DNA from: WTGA01 sp965231865 | Lineage (GTDB): Bacteria > Pseudomonadota > Gammaproteobacteria > Arenicellales > Poriferihabitantaceae | Length of the DNA: 64,000 nucleotides | NCBI GenBank assembly: GCA_965231865.1 | Contig: CBDDOJ010000001.1 | Span: 868,001 to 932,000 of the forward strand | Reading direction: 5' to 3' | In this document: positions 50,416-60,422 of the stretch, one piece after another | Layout: every line of letters begins with the position of its first letter | How positions within the stretch are numbered: the stretch's first letter is position 1 | Position numbers and translations under genes: made by a program | Notes under the pieces: generated by a model | Told to the model about the DNA's origin: nothing | Database searches by the model: none | The model's input: the letters and a program-made list of their open reading frames with translations, nothing else

Positions 50416-51852
50416 CTACTTCGCCGGGGACACCCTTTCTCCCCAGGATTCCAGGGCATTGAGGATACGCTGGTCCCGGGCACTGCCTTCACGCTCGGTA
50501 CGCAGCCGGGCAATCTGCCCGCAATAGTCTGCCAGGGTAATGCTGCCGCCTCCGTCGGCATCCCGGAGCCGATGGCTCCGAAACACCTCCCACCGTTGCC
50601 GGTCCTCTTCAGACAGGGTTTCGGGCCAGTGCCGGGCACGGTAACGAAACAGCATCTCGGGCAAACGCCGGTCGCGAAAATTGAAAGGCATCTCCTTGAG
50701 GGTCTGCGCCGATACACCACGTACACGAGCCTGCAACGAGCGGTCTGCATCGCTGAAGAAACCATCGTACAGCATCAGGTCCACATCGCTGACAGAGTCG
50801 AACTCTTTCCTCGAGTAGGCCCGGGCCACTCGCCGGGCGAATCCCGGGTCCTGTTTCAATTGCGCCCAATGACGGTCACAGGCATCCAGGTCGATTCCGA
50901 TGCGCTCAATGGTCGGCTCATCCAGGGTATTCCGGGGCGCAAGGGCCGGACACTTGTTGATCTTCACGGACGAGACCGGCAGCCGCTGGACGCCTTCGGG
51001 CAAATCCTCGTTCCGGGTAAACAGGCGGTCATGCAGGCTCTCTTCGTCCAGATCTAGGAACGGATCCGGGTTTTGGCGCAGGTCGTACACCAGCACACTG
51101 TTGCCGTTGCCCGGCTCAGCAAGCAGGGGCATCACCAGGGTGGTGCAGCCCGTCGCCGACCGGTGGATGCGTGAAGTATGCAGAACCGGTCTCTGCCGGA
51201 CCAGGTCCAGCTGTTCAGCCACTTTTTTCTTGCTGCGAAGCCGGAACAGCCATTCATACAGCCGGGGCTGACGGTTCCGAATCAGGCGCGCCAACTCAAT
51301 GGTGGCCCGAACATCAGACAGGGCATCGTGTGCCGACTCATGGTTCAGGCCATTGGCCGTGGCCAGATCCTGAAGGCGGAAACTGGGTCGGCCATCCCCG
51401 TGCCTGGGCCAGGTAATTCCTTCCGGCCGCAGGGCGCCGGCCATACGCGTGAGATCGACGATGTCCCAGCGGGAATTGCCCTGCTTCCATTCCCGGGCAT
51501 AGGGGTCGTAGAAATTTCGATAGAGGGTATGTCGAGTCACTTCATCGTCAAATTGCAGGGTGTTGTACCCCACACTGCAGGTCCCCGGACGTGCCATTTC
51601 CGTGTGGATCCGGGCAATGAATTCCGGTTCCGGAACACCCTGCCGCTCCGCCTGCTGGGGCGTAATGCCGATCAGCAGGCAGGATTCCGGCTGGGGCAAC
51701 ATATCCAGCGTCGGCTTGCAGTACAGAACCAGTGGCTCGCCGATTTCATTGAGCGCCTCATCCGTGCGCAGCCCGGCAAACTGCACGGGACGGTCCCGCC
51801 TGGGGTCGAGACCCGAGGTTTCGTAATCGTGCCAGAAAAGAGTGGTAGACAT
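50416..51852 (-). CDS. sbcB: Exonuclease I
   Basis: The 478-residue protein starts at ATG 51852 (MSTTLFWHDYETSGLDPRRD). DEDDh motifs: HDYETSG, VGYNTLQFDDEVTRHTLYRN and HESAHDALSDVRATIELARL. The middle SH3-like and C-terminal helical ExoI domains are recognisable (NKCPALAPRNTL, MLYDGFFSDADR, LPEMLFRYRARHWPETL). It degrades single-stranded DNA 3' to 5' in mismatch repair and recombination. It ends 5 bases after the upstream AddA-type gene and shares its strand. Confidence 0.94.
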   Translation of the reverse strand: MSTTLFWHDYETSGLDPRRDRPVQFAGLRTDEALNEIGEPLVLYCKPTLDMLPQPESCLLIGITPQQAERQGVPEPEFIARIHTEMARPGTCSVGYNTLQFDDEVTRHTLYRNFYDPYAREWKQGNSRWDIVDLTRMAGALRPEGITWPRHGDGRPSFRLQDLATANGLNHESAHDALSDVRATIELARLIRNRQPRLYEWLFRLRSKKKVAEQLDLVRQRPVLHTSRIHRSATGCTTLVMPLLAEPGNGNSVLVYDLRQNPDPFLDLDEESLHDRLFTRNEDLPEGVQRLPVSSVKINKCPALAPRNTLDEPTIERIGIDLDACDRHWAQLKQDPGFARRVARAYSRKEFDSVSDVDLMLYDGFFSDADRSLQARVRGVSAQTLKEMPFNFRDRRLPEMLFRYRARHWPETLSEEDRQRWEVFRSHRLRDADGGGSITLADYCGQIARLRTEREGSARDQRILNALESWGERVSPAK

Positions 51853-51857
51853 AAATT

Positions 51858-54800
51858 CTATTCGGATTGGTATGGGACATAGGGCCACTCCCGCCATCCC
51901 TGAAGAAGGGGGAAATACAAACCCAGGCGAATTGGCCTTTCTTCCATTTTGCTCATTATACCTGCATAACGGTCCAAGTCCTGTCGGTAGCGGCTCTGCT
52001 CCCGGTCCAGAAACTCCTCAACGCCACCACCGGTATGGGCGCCGGTCTTGTAGTCGATGATCCAGCGCGTACCCTGCTCATCCACGAATGTCCGGTCAAT
52101 CCTCCTGTGCTCCACCCGGCCGTCCCGGTTCCAGCTCAACGCCAGCTCACAGCTCGCTTCGGCATGTTGAGTGCTCAGGACCCACCGGCCGCGTTCATCG
52201 GCCAATGCCCTGTTCAGGGCGGTTGATATGGTTTCAATCGCCGTCTCGAGACGGTTCTGCGGAACTCCCAGACGAATCAGCATTCTGCGGCCAACCTCCT
52301 CGTAGCGGAACAGATCGTCGGGCCGTATCCGGTCTCCGCCAATCGTCCCCATGTGCTGCAGGAGTCGATGCACCACGGTGCCGATGAGCCGGGCCGTTTC
52401 TCCCGCCCATTCAAATTTGATTGGCTCTTCCTCGGATTCCCTGACGGTGGATTCCGCAACCTGAACGGACTCGGGAGGTGCCGGGAGTTCCCAGTCCAGT
52501 GCCAGGCGGACCCGTGCAACGGTACGGGATTCCGGCTCAACCGCTGTTTCCGGCTCTGGTGCCCCGGCGAGGCTGGCAACGCGGACCGCCAGGTGATTCT
52601 GCAGTACCGGCCACAACCGGGACAGCAGCGCCCCGGCGTTGGGCGTTTTGAGCTCATACTCGGTCTCTTCTTTCTCATCCCCTGACTTTTTTCCCTTTAG
52701 CCCGACATGTCCGAGGAGATGAAGACGCTGCTTTGCCCGGGTGGCGGCAACATACAGCAAACGACTGTCTTCGAAACGGCTTTTCTCCAACTCCAGTCGC
52801 TGCAGGTAACCCGATATCCGGTTCGGTGCCTCACCCTCCTGGCTGATGGGAGCAAGAAGAAGATCGCGATGGCCCGTCTTACCCCCCCGTTCCAGCCATT
52901 GCAGCAACTTCGCTTCATTGTGCCGTGTGCCGCGACCCAGCCCAGGTACGATCACGGTATCGAACTCCAGCCCCTTTGCCTTGTGCACCGTCATCAGCTG
53001 AAGGGAGGCATCGGCGGCCAGGTCCGGCAGGGCGAACAACTGTTCCACCTGGTTGTTGAGATCATGGATATCCGGAACATCCCCGGCACTGCCGAGTTCC
53101 TCGAGTAGCTGAAAGTAGACCTCTGCGTCTTCCAGGCCGGTTCTGTCCGGTATGCAGGCCGGGCCACCGAGGGTCATCCACGTCCCTTCCACAAAAGTGC
53201 GCAGGGAACCCCGGGACTGCTCCGACAAGGCCCTTTCCAGCACGGGCAATACCCGGGCCAGGCGGCTTCGGCCATCACGGCTCAGCCGTTCCATCCGCTC
53301 TGGCTGATGAAGCAAATCGATCACCGGCTCACTGGAACCGTCTCCCGCAAGGGCGTACAGGTCTTCCAGCGTCAAACCGCAATACGGTGCACGCAAAACT
53401 GCCAGCCACGCAATGCGGTCCCCGAGATGACTCAACGCCCGGGTCAGGGCCAGCAGGTCCTGAACAACCGGCCGATGTGCCAGTGAATCAATTTCCAGCG
53501 CCTGAAAGCGGAGTCCGGCTTTTTGAAGCTGTTCCACGATCTGCACCAGATGACTTCGGCTCCGAACCAGGATGGCCGTCGTACCCTGCGGATGCGCTTC
53601 TTTGGACTGCTGAACGATGGCCACCACCTGCCGGGCTTCAGCGATGTCATCGCGCCTTGACCAGGGATAGACGAACGATGGATGAATGGCCACGGCATCC
53701 CCGTCCAGACCGGGATGAAAGGTCGTCGAGGGAGCATAGGACACGGCGCCCTTGGCAATGTCGTCCCAGGCGGGAAATATCCCCGAAAAATGTTGATTGA
53801 TCCAGTCAACAATCCCCTGCTGGGAGCGGAAATTCACCTCAAGGCGGAGAAATTCAAGGTCCAGATGACCGATTCCACGTTCTCTCGCGGCGAGAAAAAG
53901 TCCTACTTCCGCTTCCCGGAAACGATAAATGGACTGCATGGGGTCTCCAACCAGGAACAGGGTGTGCCCATCCCACGGCTGCCAGCCGGTCGTCAGTCTC
54001 TTGAGTAATTCGTACTGGTTGAACGAGGTATCCTGGAATTCGTCAATCAGTAAATGCTGGATCCGGTAATCCAGTGCCAGCGCAAGGTCCGTCGGCTCTT
54101 CAGGGTCTCCCAGCGCCCGGGTGGCGGCCTGGGCCAGGGCCGGAAAATCCACCTGGCCCCTTTCCCTGAACACGAGGTCGAGGTGAGCAGCCGCAACACG
54201 CAACAGGTCCACCAGGGCCTCCAGGGTCTCCCATTCATCGTCGGTGTACCGGTACGGTGGGAACCCGGATACTTCGTGCAATCGTTGGCGAAACGCCTCT
54301 TCTCCTTCCAGTTCCAATGACCCCAGCAGCACCTGCATGCGGGCTTTCATTTTGGCCCGGTCGCCGCTTCCCGGCGGAAAACCGATGTCCCTGGTCAACC
54401 TTTTCCGCCAGTTTCCGCTGGCAGTGAGCAGCAATTCTGCCAGCCCATTCCACTGACGGAAATCCGACAGTTGTGTGCCGGGAAACTCCGTCAGGCCGCT
54501 TAAGGCAGCAATTGGGGAACCCCCCCAGTACACGTTTTCTCCCGCGTACCGGGCCAGTTCGATGAGCTCTTTTCCATGGGCTTTGGGCACCTGGTCTTTG
54601 AGCTGACCCAATGTCTCGGTAACCACCCGGCCCAGGGCCGCTTCCAGGAGGGCCCGTTGCAATCCAGCCTCACCCGGACGAATGATGTGTCGCAACCACT
54701 GTTCGCGCCGGGCAAGCATGGCCGAAATCAGGTCCTGCAGCCGATCCAGCCGATTGTCCAGGTGCTGGATCAAATAGGCGATGGAATCCGACCATTCGGC

Positions 54801-55301
54801 CCCCGATTCCAGTTCGGCAATGGTGTTACGGGCCGCCTCGCGATACATTCCCCCGGTATCTTCGGCAATGGCCGGCACCGAACCAAACCCGGAGAGGACG
54901 GGCATCTGCCCCACCAGTGCCGCGCAGAGGGAATCGATGGTCTGGATACGGAGACGCAACGGATTGTCAAGCAACTGCCACCCCTGGTCCCGGTCACGCC
55001 TCATGGCCTTCCGGGCAAGTTTCCAGGTCTGCCTGTCATGGTTGTTTTCCGGCGCAGGACCATCCCTCGCACCGGTGAGCGCGTCCAGGATTCGTTGCCG
55101 CATCTCACCGGCCGCCTTGCGGGTGAAGGTAACCGCAACGATCTCCTCCGGGGTCCTGACCCCGGCGAGAAGCACCAGGAACCGCTGGGTGAGCAATCCG
55201 GTTTTTCCAGACCCCGCAGGTGCCTGCACAATGAACGATGCCGAAGGGTCAAGGGCCCGGGAACGCGCGTTCTGATCGCTGATTTTCTCCAGCCCATTCA
55301 T
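51858..55301 (-). CDS. AddA-type UvrD helicase-nuclease
   Basis: The 1147-residue protein starts at ATG 55301 (MNGLEKISDQNARSRALDPS) and has helicase motif I QAPAGSGKTGLLTQRFL, Ia VTFTRKAAGEMRQRI, II LLIDEFQDTSFNQYELL, III TLFLVGDPMQSIYRFREA, IV LRLEVNFRSQ, V LMTVHKAKGLEFDTVIVPGL and VI LLYVAATRAKQRLHLLG. The C-terminal PD-(D/E)XK nuclease reads RWIIDYKTGAHTGGGV and RYRQDLDRYAGIM. It pairs with the next gene upstream through an ATGA overlap and probably processes double-strand DNA ends like AddAB or RecBCD. No recB, recC or recD is in the window. Confidence 0.9.
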   Translation of the reverse strand: MNGLEKISDQNARSRALDPSASFIVQAPAGSGKTGLLTQRFLVLLAGVRTPEEIVAVTFTRKAAGEMRQRILDALTGARDGPAPENNHDRQTWKLARKAMRRDRDQGWQLLDNPLRLRIQTIDSLCAALVGQMPVLSGFGSVPAIAEDTGGMYREAARNTIAELESGAEWSDSIAYLIQHLDNRLDRLQDLISAMLARREQWLRHIIRPGEAGLQRALLEAALGRVVTETLGQLKDQVPKAHGKELIELARYAGENVYWGGSPIAALSGLTEFPGTQLSDFRQWNGLAELLLTASGNWRKRLTRDIGFPPGSGDRAKMKARMQVLLGSLELEGEEAFRQRLHEVSGFPPYRYTDDEWETLEALVDLLRVAAAHLDLVFRERGQVDFPALAQAATRALGDPEEPTDLALALDYRIQHLLIDEFQDTSFNQYELLKRLTTGWQPWDGHTLFLVGDPMQSIYRFREAEVGLFLAARERGIGHLDLEFLRLEVNFRSQQGIVDWINQHFSGIFPAWDDIAKGAVSYAPSTTFHPGLDGDAVAIHPSFVYPWSRRDDIAEARQVVAIVQQSKEAHPQGTTAILVRSRSHLVQIVEQLQKAGLRFQALEIDSLAHRPVVQDLLALTRALSHLGDRIAWLAVLRAPYCGLTLEDLYALAGDGSSEPVIDLLHQPERMERLSRDGRSRLARVLPVLERALSEQSRGSLRTFVEGTWMTLGGPACIPDRTGLEDAEVYFQLLEELGSAGDVPDIHDLNNQVEQLFALPDLAADASLQLMTVHKAKGLEFDTVIVPGLGRGTRHNEAKLLQWLERGGKTGHRDLLLAPISQEGEAPNRISGYLQRLELEKSRFEDSRLLYVAATRAKQRLHLLGHVGLKGKKSGDEKEETEYELKTPNAGALLSRLWPVLQNHLAVRVASLAGAPEPETAVEPESRTVARVRLALDWELPAPPESVQVAESTVRESEEEPIKFEWAGETARLIGTVVHRLLQHMGTIGGDRIRPDDLFRYEEVGRRMLIRLGVPQNRLETAIETISTALNRALADERGRWVLSTQHAEASCELALSWNRDGRVEHRRIDRTFVDEQGTRWIIDYKTGAHTGGGVEEFLDREQSRYRQDLDRYAGIMSKMEERPIRLGLYFPLLQGWREWPYVPYQSE

Positions 55302-58063
55302 GACGGATCTTCCGTTCCGGAAGGCTGGCCGGTCCGCGCATTCAATTCGTTGATGCGGCACAATGGCGTGAGATGGCAATACGTACAGGTCGCGGGATAT
55401 CTCTTCGGATCAACCGCTGCCTCCCCCCTGCGAAAAGCCTCCCCCAGCCCTTCGATGGTGGATTTCCAGTCCTCCAGCAACGCCTGCCACGAGGGGGCTT
55501 CACTGAACCGTCTCAGGCTTTTCCTGTACGACTTCAACCCCGGCACCAGCGCGTCCTCTTCCAGTGCCCCCTTGAATGCCATGTCCCCCGCCTTGACCTG
55601 TGCAAACAACACCCCGGCAAGTTCACCGTCAACCGCCATGCTGTAGAGCGGCAACTGGGGTTCGTCCGGCCGTTCACCGAACCACTGCGCCGGACTCACC
55701 TTGCTGGTCTTGTAATCCATCACAAGGCGGCGACCGTCGTTCAACTGGTCAATGCGGTCAATATACAGCCGGACCCGGATTCCCCCCGCCCTGGCTTCAT
55801 ATTTTTCCTCCTTTTCTGCCACCTGGAACGGCTCGGTTCGGGCCTTTTCCAACTGCAGCCATTGCAGTATATGCCGGCACAATCGCCTGACCTCCAATTC
55901 CCGGAACCCCTTGGAAAATGTCTGGGGATACCAGGCAGAAATCTCATCAACCGCCTCATCCGCCATGGCTGCAACCAGCGTTTCCGTCTCTGCACTGTCC
56001 ATGGCCACCAGCGCCTGGTGCGATTTCAGCACGTGCCACACTTTCTCGAGAGTGCGATGGACCAGTGTCCCCCGGGCCAATCCGTCCAGGCCGATGTCCG
56101 CGTGCCCCAGCGGCTGTGCTCCCAGCCGAAGTTCCGCGAAGGCACGGAAAGGACACGCCGACTGCAGCCTGAAAACCCGGCTGCCCCCCCCGACCGCTTC
56201 CGTCTCCAAGGGGGGGGCCGGATCTTCCCACAGCGTCGTCAGGCTGGCACTGTCATAAATGGCGTCCTGCCAGGTTGAAGCCGGCCCCAACCCCAGGGCA
56301 TCCGGGTCCACAACCTCCAGGTCCGAAATGAGAGGACTGGGGCGCAGTTCTTCATCGCCATCCCGTTGCGGAGAACTTGCAATCACTTCGGATGCACTGG
56401 CCAGCAGACGGCGGGTTATGGTGCGCGATACCTGCAGTTCGCGCTCCTCGCCTGAATGGGGCAATCCGGCCTTCCGCTGCAAAGGCAACGGGATGAAGGG
56501 GTTCGGCCGCGGCGGTACGGGCCATATGCCATCATGCAGTCCCATCACCCACAGGCAGTCAAACTGCAGCCAGGCCGCCTCAAGCATGCCCAGCACCTGC
56601 ACCGGGACCAACCCGGTTTTCGGCTGGAACATCCGGTTTTCCGCCAGGCGCCGCAACTGGCCCACGGCCACGCCTGCACCCATCGGGCCCGTCACAAGCC
56701 CCAGGGAGGCAAAAGTCCCCAGCAGCTCCTGCCATGCCTCCGTGGCCTGGTATTCCGCACTTGAAAGGGTCCGCCCCCGGGCCCATCCAATCGTCTTCAG
56801 CAATCCTGAAAATCGTTCCGACCACTGCCCCGGAGTATCCGTTCCCGGGAGGTCCCGGGCTTCCGCTGACCAGGCATCCAGATTGGCGACCAGCACCGGG
56901 CAGTAATACGGTTTGCCGCGTCGCGATGCGTGATAGCGCAGCGTCCTGAGCGACACTTCCAGTTCGCCGGCTTCCCGCAGCCGCCCATCCAGCAACGCCC
57001 GGGCACTGGATTCGTGTTCCCATCCATCCATGAAAGGCGAGCGGATCAATCCGCCCAGCTCTTTGAGATGGGTCGTCGGCGCCAACAGACCGAGCAGCTT
57101 CAATGCGGTACCGATTATCGGACTGGCGCTCAACGGGAGACCCAGGGAGAGGTTATAGGGACGCTCCCGGGACTGGTGTCCCGGCGCCATGACGTGGGGA
57201 ACCAGGACCTCGTCCAGTGCATGGGTGATCAGCTCCCGTTTTGATGCCAGTTCGGGAACCACGACACCAATCGCTGCCCCGGGGTTTCTTTCAAGACGCT
57301 GCCGGACCCATTGGGCCATGACTGCGGCTTCCTGGCGGGCATCCAGGCAGCGGATTCCGGCTGTTCGCCCTCCCCGCCCTGCAAGCTGCCACCATCGCAC
57401 CGTGCAGCCCAGCCCAGACAGCCCGTGCAGCAGCCCCTGCTGCTGGGGCACCAACTCGTCAAAACCAATCAGGACCAGTTCATCGGGACCCGTCCATTGC
57501 CCCGACTGGAGTGCGGACAGGATTTCATCTGCAAGCCGGGCGGCAGACAACCAGCCCCGGGCTGCACACCGGGATTCGAATTTCCCTTTCCACTTCCAGA
57601 ACGCCGCACTGTCCAGGTTGTACCTGAATGCTCCCGGGTCCGCCGGCAATCGCCACGACTGAATCAACTGCCATGCTTCCTGTGCCCGGCGGACCGATCC
57701 GGATTCCTGTTCCCAGGATGCCTCCTGGGCAATGATGTCTTCCCAGACACGCTGCTCCTGGGGTGGCGAGAGCAGGAGATGGGGGGCCGGGGCAGCCCCT
57801 GAAACCATGACCTCTTCCCAGGTCCTTTGCATCCAGACCGTCCAGGGCAGCACATCCGGGGTTGGCCAGACTTCATTCCCCCGGTTAATCAATTCCTGTT
57901 CAAACTTCTGACGGACGACCCCTGCCAGGCGGATATTTCCGGTCACCACGGTCATGCCCTTGTCCAGGACCTCGAGGACCTCTGCATAGGAAGCATCCTC
58001 CGGGGCCATGGCAAGGGGCTCCATCAGGCCGGTGCCCACCCTGCCTTCCAGTGCGGGGGCCAT
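55298..58063 (-). CDS. AddB-type iron-sulfur nuclease, inactive helicase (TIGR03623-like)
   Basis: The 921-residue protein is the partner of the AddA-type enzyme. The place of Walker A reads VVTGNIRLAGVVRQKFEQEL, without the GKT, so it cannot hydrolyse ATP as a helicase. The C-terminal nuclease reads RLYIDRIDQLNDGRRLVMDY and then KTSK. Cys residues in LQSACPFRAFAEL and in CTYCHLTPLC (CxxCx5C) match the four ligands of the AddB-type iron-sulfur cluster. It resembles the gamma/betaproteobacterial probable DNA repair protein family TIGR03623. ATG 58063 follows AGGGA. Confidence 0.87.
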   Translation of the reverse strand: MAPALEGRVGTGLMEPLAMAPEDASYAEVLEVLDKGMTVVTGNIRLAGVVRQKFEQELINRGNEVWPTPDVLPWTVWMQRTWEEVMVSGAAPAPHLLLSPPQEQRVWEDIIAQEASWEQESGSVRRAQEAWQLIQSWRLPADPGAFRYNLDSAAFWKWKGKFESRCAARGWLSAARLADEILSALQSGQWTGPDELVLIGFDELVPQQQGLLHGLSGLGCTVRWWQLAGRGGRTAGIRCLDARQEAAVMAQWVRQRLERNPGAAIGVVVPELASKRELITHALDEVLVPHVMAPGHQSRERPYNLSLGLPLSASPIIGTALKLLGLLAPTTHLKELGGLIRSPFMDGWEHESSARALLDGRLREAGELEVSLRTLRYHASRRGKPYYCPVLVANLDAWSAEARDLPGTDTPGQWSERFSGLLKTIGWARGRTLSSAEYQATEAWQELLGTFASLGLVTGPMGAGVAVGQLRRLAENRMFQPKTGLVPVQVLGMLEAAWLQFDCLWVMGLHDGIWPVPPRPNPFIPLPLQRKAGLPHSGEERELQVSRTITRRLLASASEVIASSPQRDGDEELRPSPLISDLEVVDPDALGLGPASTWQDAIYDSASLTTLWEDPAPPLETEAVGGGSRVFRLQSACPFRAFAELRLGAQPLGHADIGLDGLARGTLVHRTLEKVWHVLKSHQALVAMDSAETETLVAAMADEAVDEISAWYPQTFSKGFRELEVRRLCRHILQWLQLEKARTEPFQVAEKEEKYEARAGGIRVRLYIDRIDQLNDGRRLVMDYKTSKVSPAQWFGERPDEPQLPLYSMAVDGELAGVLFAQVKAGDMAFKGALEEDALVPGLKSYRKSLRRFSEAPSWQALLEDWKSTIEGLGEAFRRGEAAVDPKRYPATCTYCHLTPLCRINELNARTGQPSGTEDPS

Positions 58064-58159
58064 TGTTCCCTGCCCGGTCCCGGGCGGTTACCCGGCATGG
58101 CACCCGAAAGTCCGGGCCGGACTGCCTCAACCCGGGGACCTGGATTCATCATCAACCCC

Positions 58160-59848
58160 TCATGCCTGGAGCATGCCGATTTCCTTTTCGGAAATGATTT
58201 TCAATACATGCTTTGCCCTGGAGCACGCCACATAAAAATCGGACCGGGAGAAGTTCTTCCTTGAATCCGGCGCAACCATGTCCACCAGTACCACGAAGTC
58301 CGACTCCAGTCCCTTGAATGACCGTATGGTTGAAAACAACACTCCGGCACCATCCCGCCATTGCCCGGGGTCGTGAACCAGGTCCACGCCCCCCAGCGAC
58401 TCCACGCTCTTCAGGCAGGACCGGTCAAACCGGGACCTCGACAGGACAACAATCTGGCCGGGCAGGATTTTTTCTCCCTGGATCCATTTCCGTATCCAGG
58501 AATCCAGCAACCCGGGGACCCGCGGGTCCGGTTCAATGACCACTTCGGTTTCCGGTCCAGGGGGAGCATGTGGATGTATTTCAATTTCCGACGCCAGGAT
58601 GGTTGCACAGGTATCCACAATGGATTTCGTGTTTCTACAATTGATCGGCAGATGGAAGGGGTTGCCAAGGGAGGGGATCGAAATTCCCTGTTTTCGATAT
58701 AAATTCTGGGCCGGATCATAAAAGACATACAGAACACCCTGGTCCCCTTCGACATTCAGCAGCTCCAGGGGCACCCACCAGTCCGCACAAAAATCCTGGG
58801 CTTCATCCACCACAATGCACTCGTACCGGTCCGGCAGCCGCTCAATGGCGTCGCACAGCAGGATGGCCGCCTTTTCATCCCAGAAGGCCTGGCGCTGGGC
58901 AGACGGCGGTGAAAATTCGATTCCGGCCTTTTTGCACCAGTCATGGCACAACCCGTGAAAATGGTGCACATCCACCCGGTCTGAGAGCTCCCGGGGTATG
59001 CCCTGCCTCAACCAGTTGGCCAGTCCCTTGTTGTAACACAGCAAAAGTGATTTCTTCCCCCCGGCCGCAAACTTCTCCACCTGCCCCTTTGCCAGCAGCG
59101 TCTTGCCTGAACCCGCGACACCCTCAATCGCAACCCGCTTGTTGTTTCCCAGAAAAACCAGCAACCGCAATTGCTCATCCGTCATCCTGACCAGCAGTTC
59201 TTCCTGTTCTTCAATGGTGCGAAACAGCGCCGGCAAAATATTGAATGCCGGCAGTATCGCTCTCTTCACCCTGGCAATCTCGCCCTTGCCCAGGACGCGG
59301 GGAGAACCCGTTCTGGCCCATTGCTTCAATGCATTCGCAATCCGGCCCGATACCCGGCTCAAGTCGTTGGACGACAGGGTGATGGCGGCATCCGCTCCCG
59401 GCGGCATGGCACCGTTATAGATGCAGTCGGGAAAAAAAACGGCATAGCCGTAAGGGAATGGAAGGGGGCCCCCTCCATACACCTGGTTCCTGATCAAATC
59501 GATGGTATGATAGGAATTTCTCCTGGCCTGTTCAAAAGGGTCCCTGATTTCCTTGGTGCGGTCCCCCAGGACCCTGTTCCAGCGGCGGGAATCCGGGTCG
59601 TAATCAATGACTCCTCCCTTCACTTCGATTACGAGCAATCCTTTGTCCGGCCAGAAGACCAGGAAATCAGCCTCGCCCTCCTGCAGGGTCACTTTCCCGG
59701 ACTGGTCGTTGCGATGTGCCCGCAACCATGGATAACTGTGCAGTACGAGAACCTGGCCGGGCAGTTGTTCGGTCAGTGCCCTGGCGACATCCCGCTCGGG
59801 CTTGAGGGCAATATCCGGTATTTCAATTCGCGGAATCAGTCTGGCCAA
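58160..59848 (-). CDS. NERD-domain UvrD-like helicase
   Basis: The 562-residue protein starts at TTG 59848, preceded by GGAGGGAGGG. Residues 10-120 are a NERD nuclease-related domain with E59-x-D61 and E75-V-K77 (EGEADFLVFW and LLVIEVKGG). The helicase has Walker A GVAGSGKT at 243-250, Walker B ECIVVDEAQDFCADWW, VFYDPAQNLYRKQG, INCRNTKSIVDTC, and the C-terminal motifs STIRSFKGLESDFVVLVD and YVACSRAKHVL. Such fusions are found in repair and defence contexts; the cellular role is not established. It lies 96 bases upstream of the AddB-type gene. Confidence 0.88.
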   Translation of the reverse strand: MARLIPRIEIPDIALKPERDVARALTEQLPGQVLVLHSYPWLRAHRNDQSGKVTLQEGEADFLVFWPDKGLLVIEVKGGVIDYDPDSRRWNRVLGDRTKEIRDPFEQARRNSYHTIDLIRNQVYGGGPLPFPYGYAVFFPDCIYNGAMPPGADAAITLSSNDLSRVSGRIANALKQWARTGSPRVLGKGEIARVKRAILPAFNILPALFRTIEEQEELLVRMTDEQLRLLVFLGNNKRVAIEGVAGSGKTLLAKGQVEKFAAGGKKSLLLCYNKGLANWLRQGIPRELSDRVDVHHFHGLCHDWCKKAGIEFSPPSAQRQAFWDEKAAILLCDAIERLPDRYECIVVDEAQDFCADWWVPLELLNVEGDQGVLYVFYDPAQNLYRKQGISIPSLGNPFHLPINCRNTKSIVDTCATILASEIEIHPHAPPGPETEVVIEPDPRVPGLLDSWIRKWIQGEKILPGQIVVLSRSRFDRSCLKSVESLGGVDLVHDPGQWRDGAGVLFSTIRSFKGLESDFVVLVDMVAPDSRKNFSRSDFYVACSRAKHVLKIISEKEIGMLQA

Positions 59849-60422
59849 TGCACCCTCCCTCCATGCAGCCCCGAACGTTCACGCAGACGACCACGGCGAA
59901 TTCCACCCATTGTACCCTCGTGTGCCCGGGGCATTTGCCTCCGGCTGTCCCGGGCTCCCGGGCAGGGGGATTCATCATTGCCATTGTGCATTTCAGACCA
60001 GGCCTGTTCTCCAGCAACCAGATTCTTGGGGGTCTCCGGCTGGTGTCCACCCGCCGTAAAATGGCGAAGACATCACAGTTTCACCGTGCAACCCTTTTCC
60101 GTCCAATTCCCGCCCGGCCTTCCCGTTCCCTGGCTTTCGCATTGAACGCTCCAGATTGCCTGCAGGGGAACCGGCAGTGGTTTGTGCTACACTGCACTTT
60201 TCAGGGCCCGGACCCCGGGATGGAGTGTATCAAACCCCCCTGTGTTTGGGTAAGAACTTGCGATGTTTTCCCGAACAGGCTCCCCACTCAGCCCACGGAC
60301 CCTTGAATTTTGTTCTCCTGCAGAGTCTGGCGGTCCAACGAGGTGACCCGGGTCCTTCCGACATACCGGAGCCCAAACGATCTCCTGCAATGCAACCTGT
60401 CGAAATTTCCGGCCGGTGCCGG
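59849..60422. other. Gap without recognisable gene
   Basis: The 574-base interval between the NERD helicase and ogt holds only short frames without family signatures and several CCCGGG-type inverted repeats. The NERD gene promoter is expected near its right-hand part. I see no RNA gene. Confidence 0.4.

Noticed and set aside
54576..55646. 356-residue plus frame across the AddA/AddB-type junction
   Set aside because: Antisense to two well-supported repair genes and without a domain.
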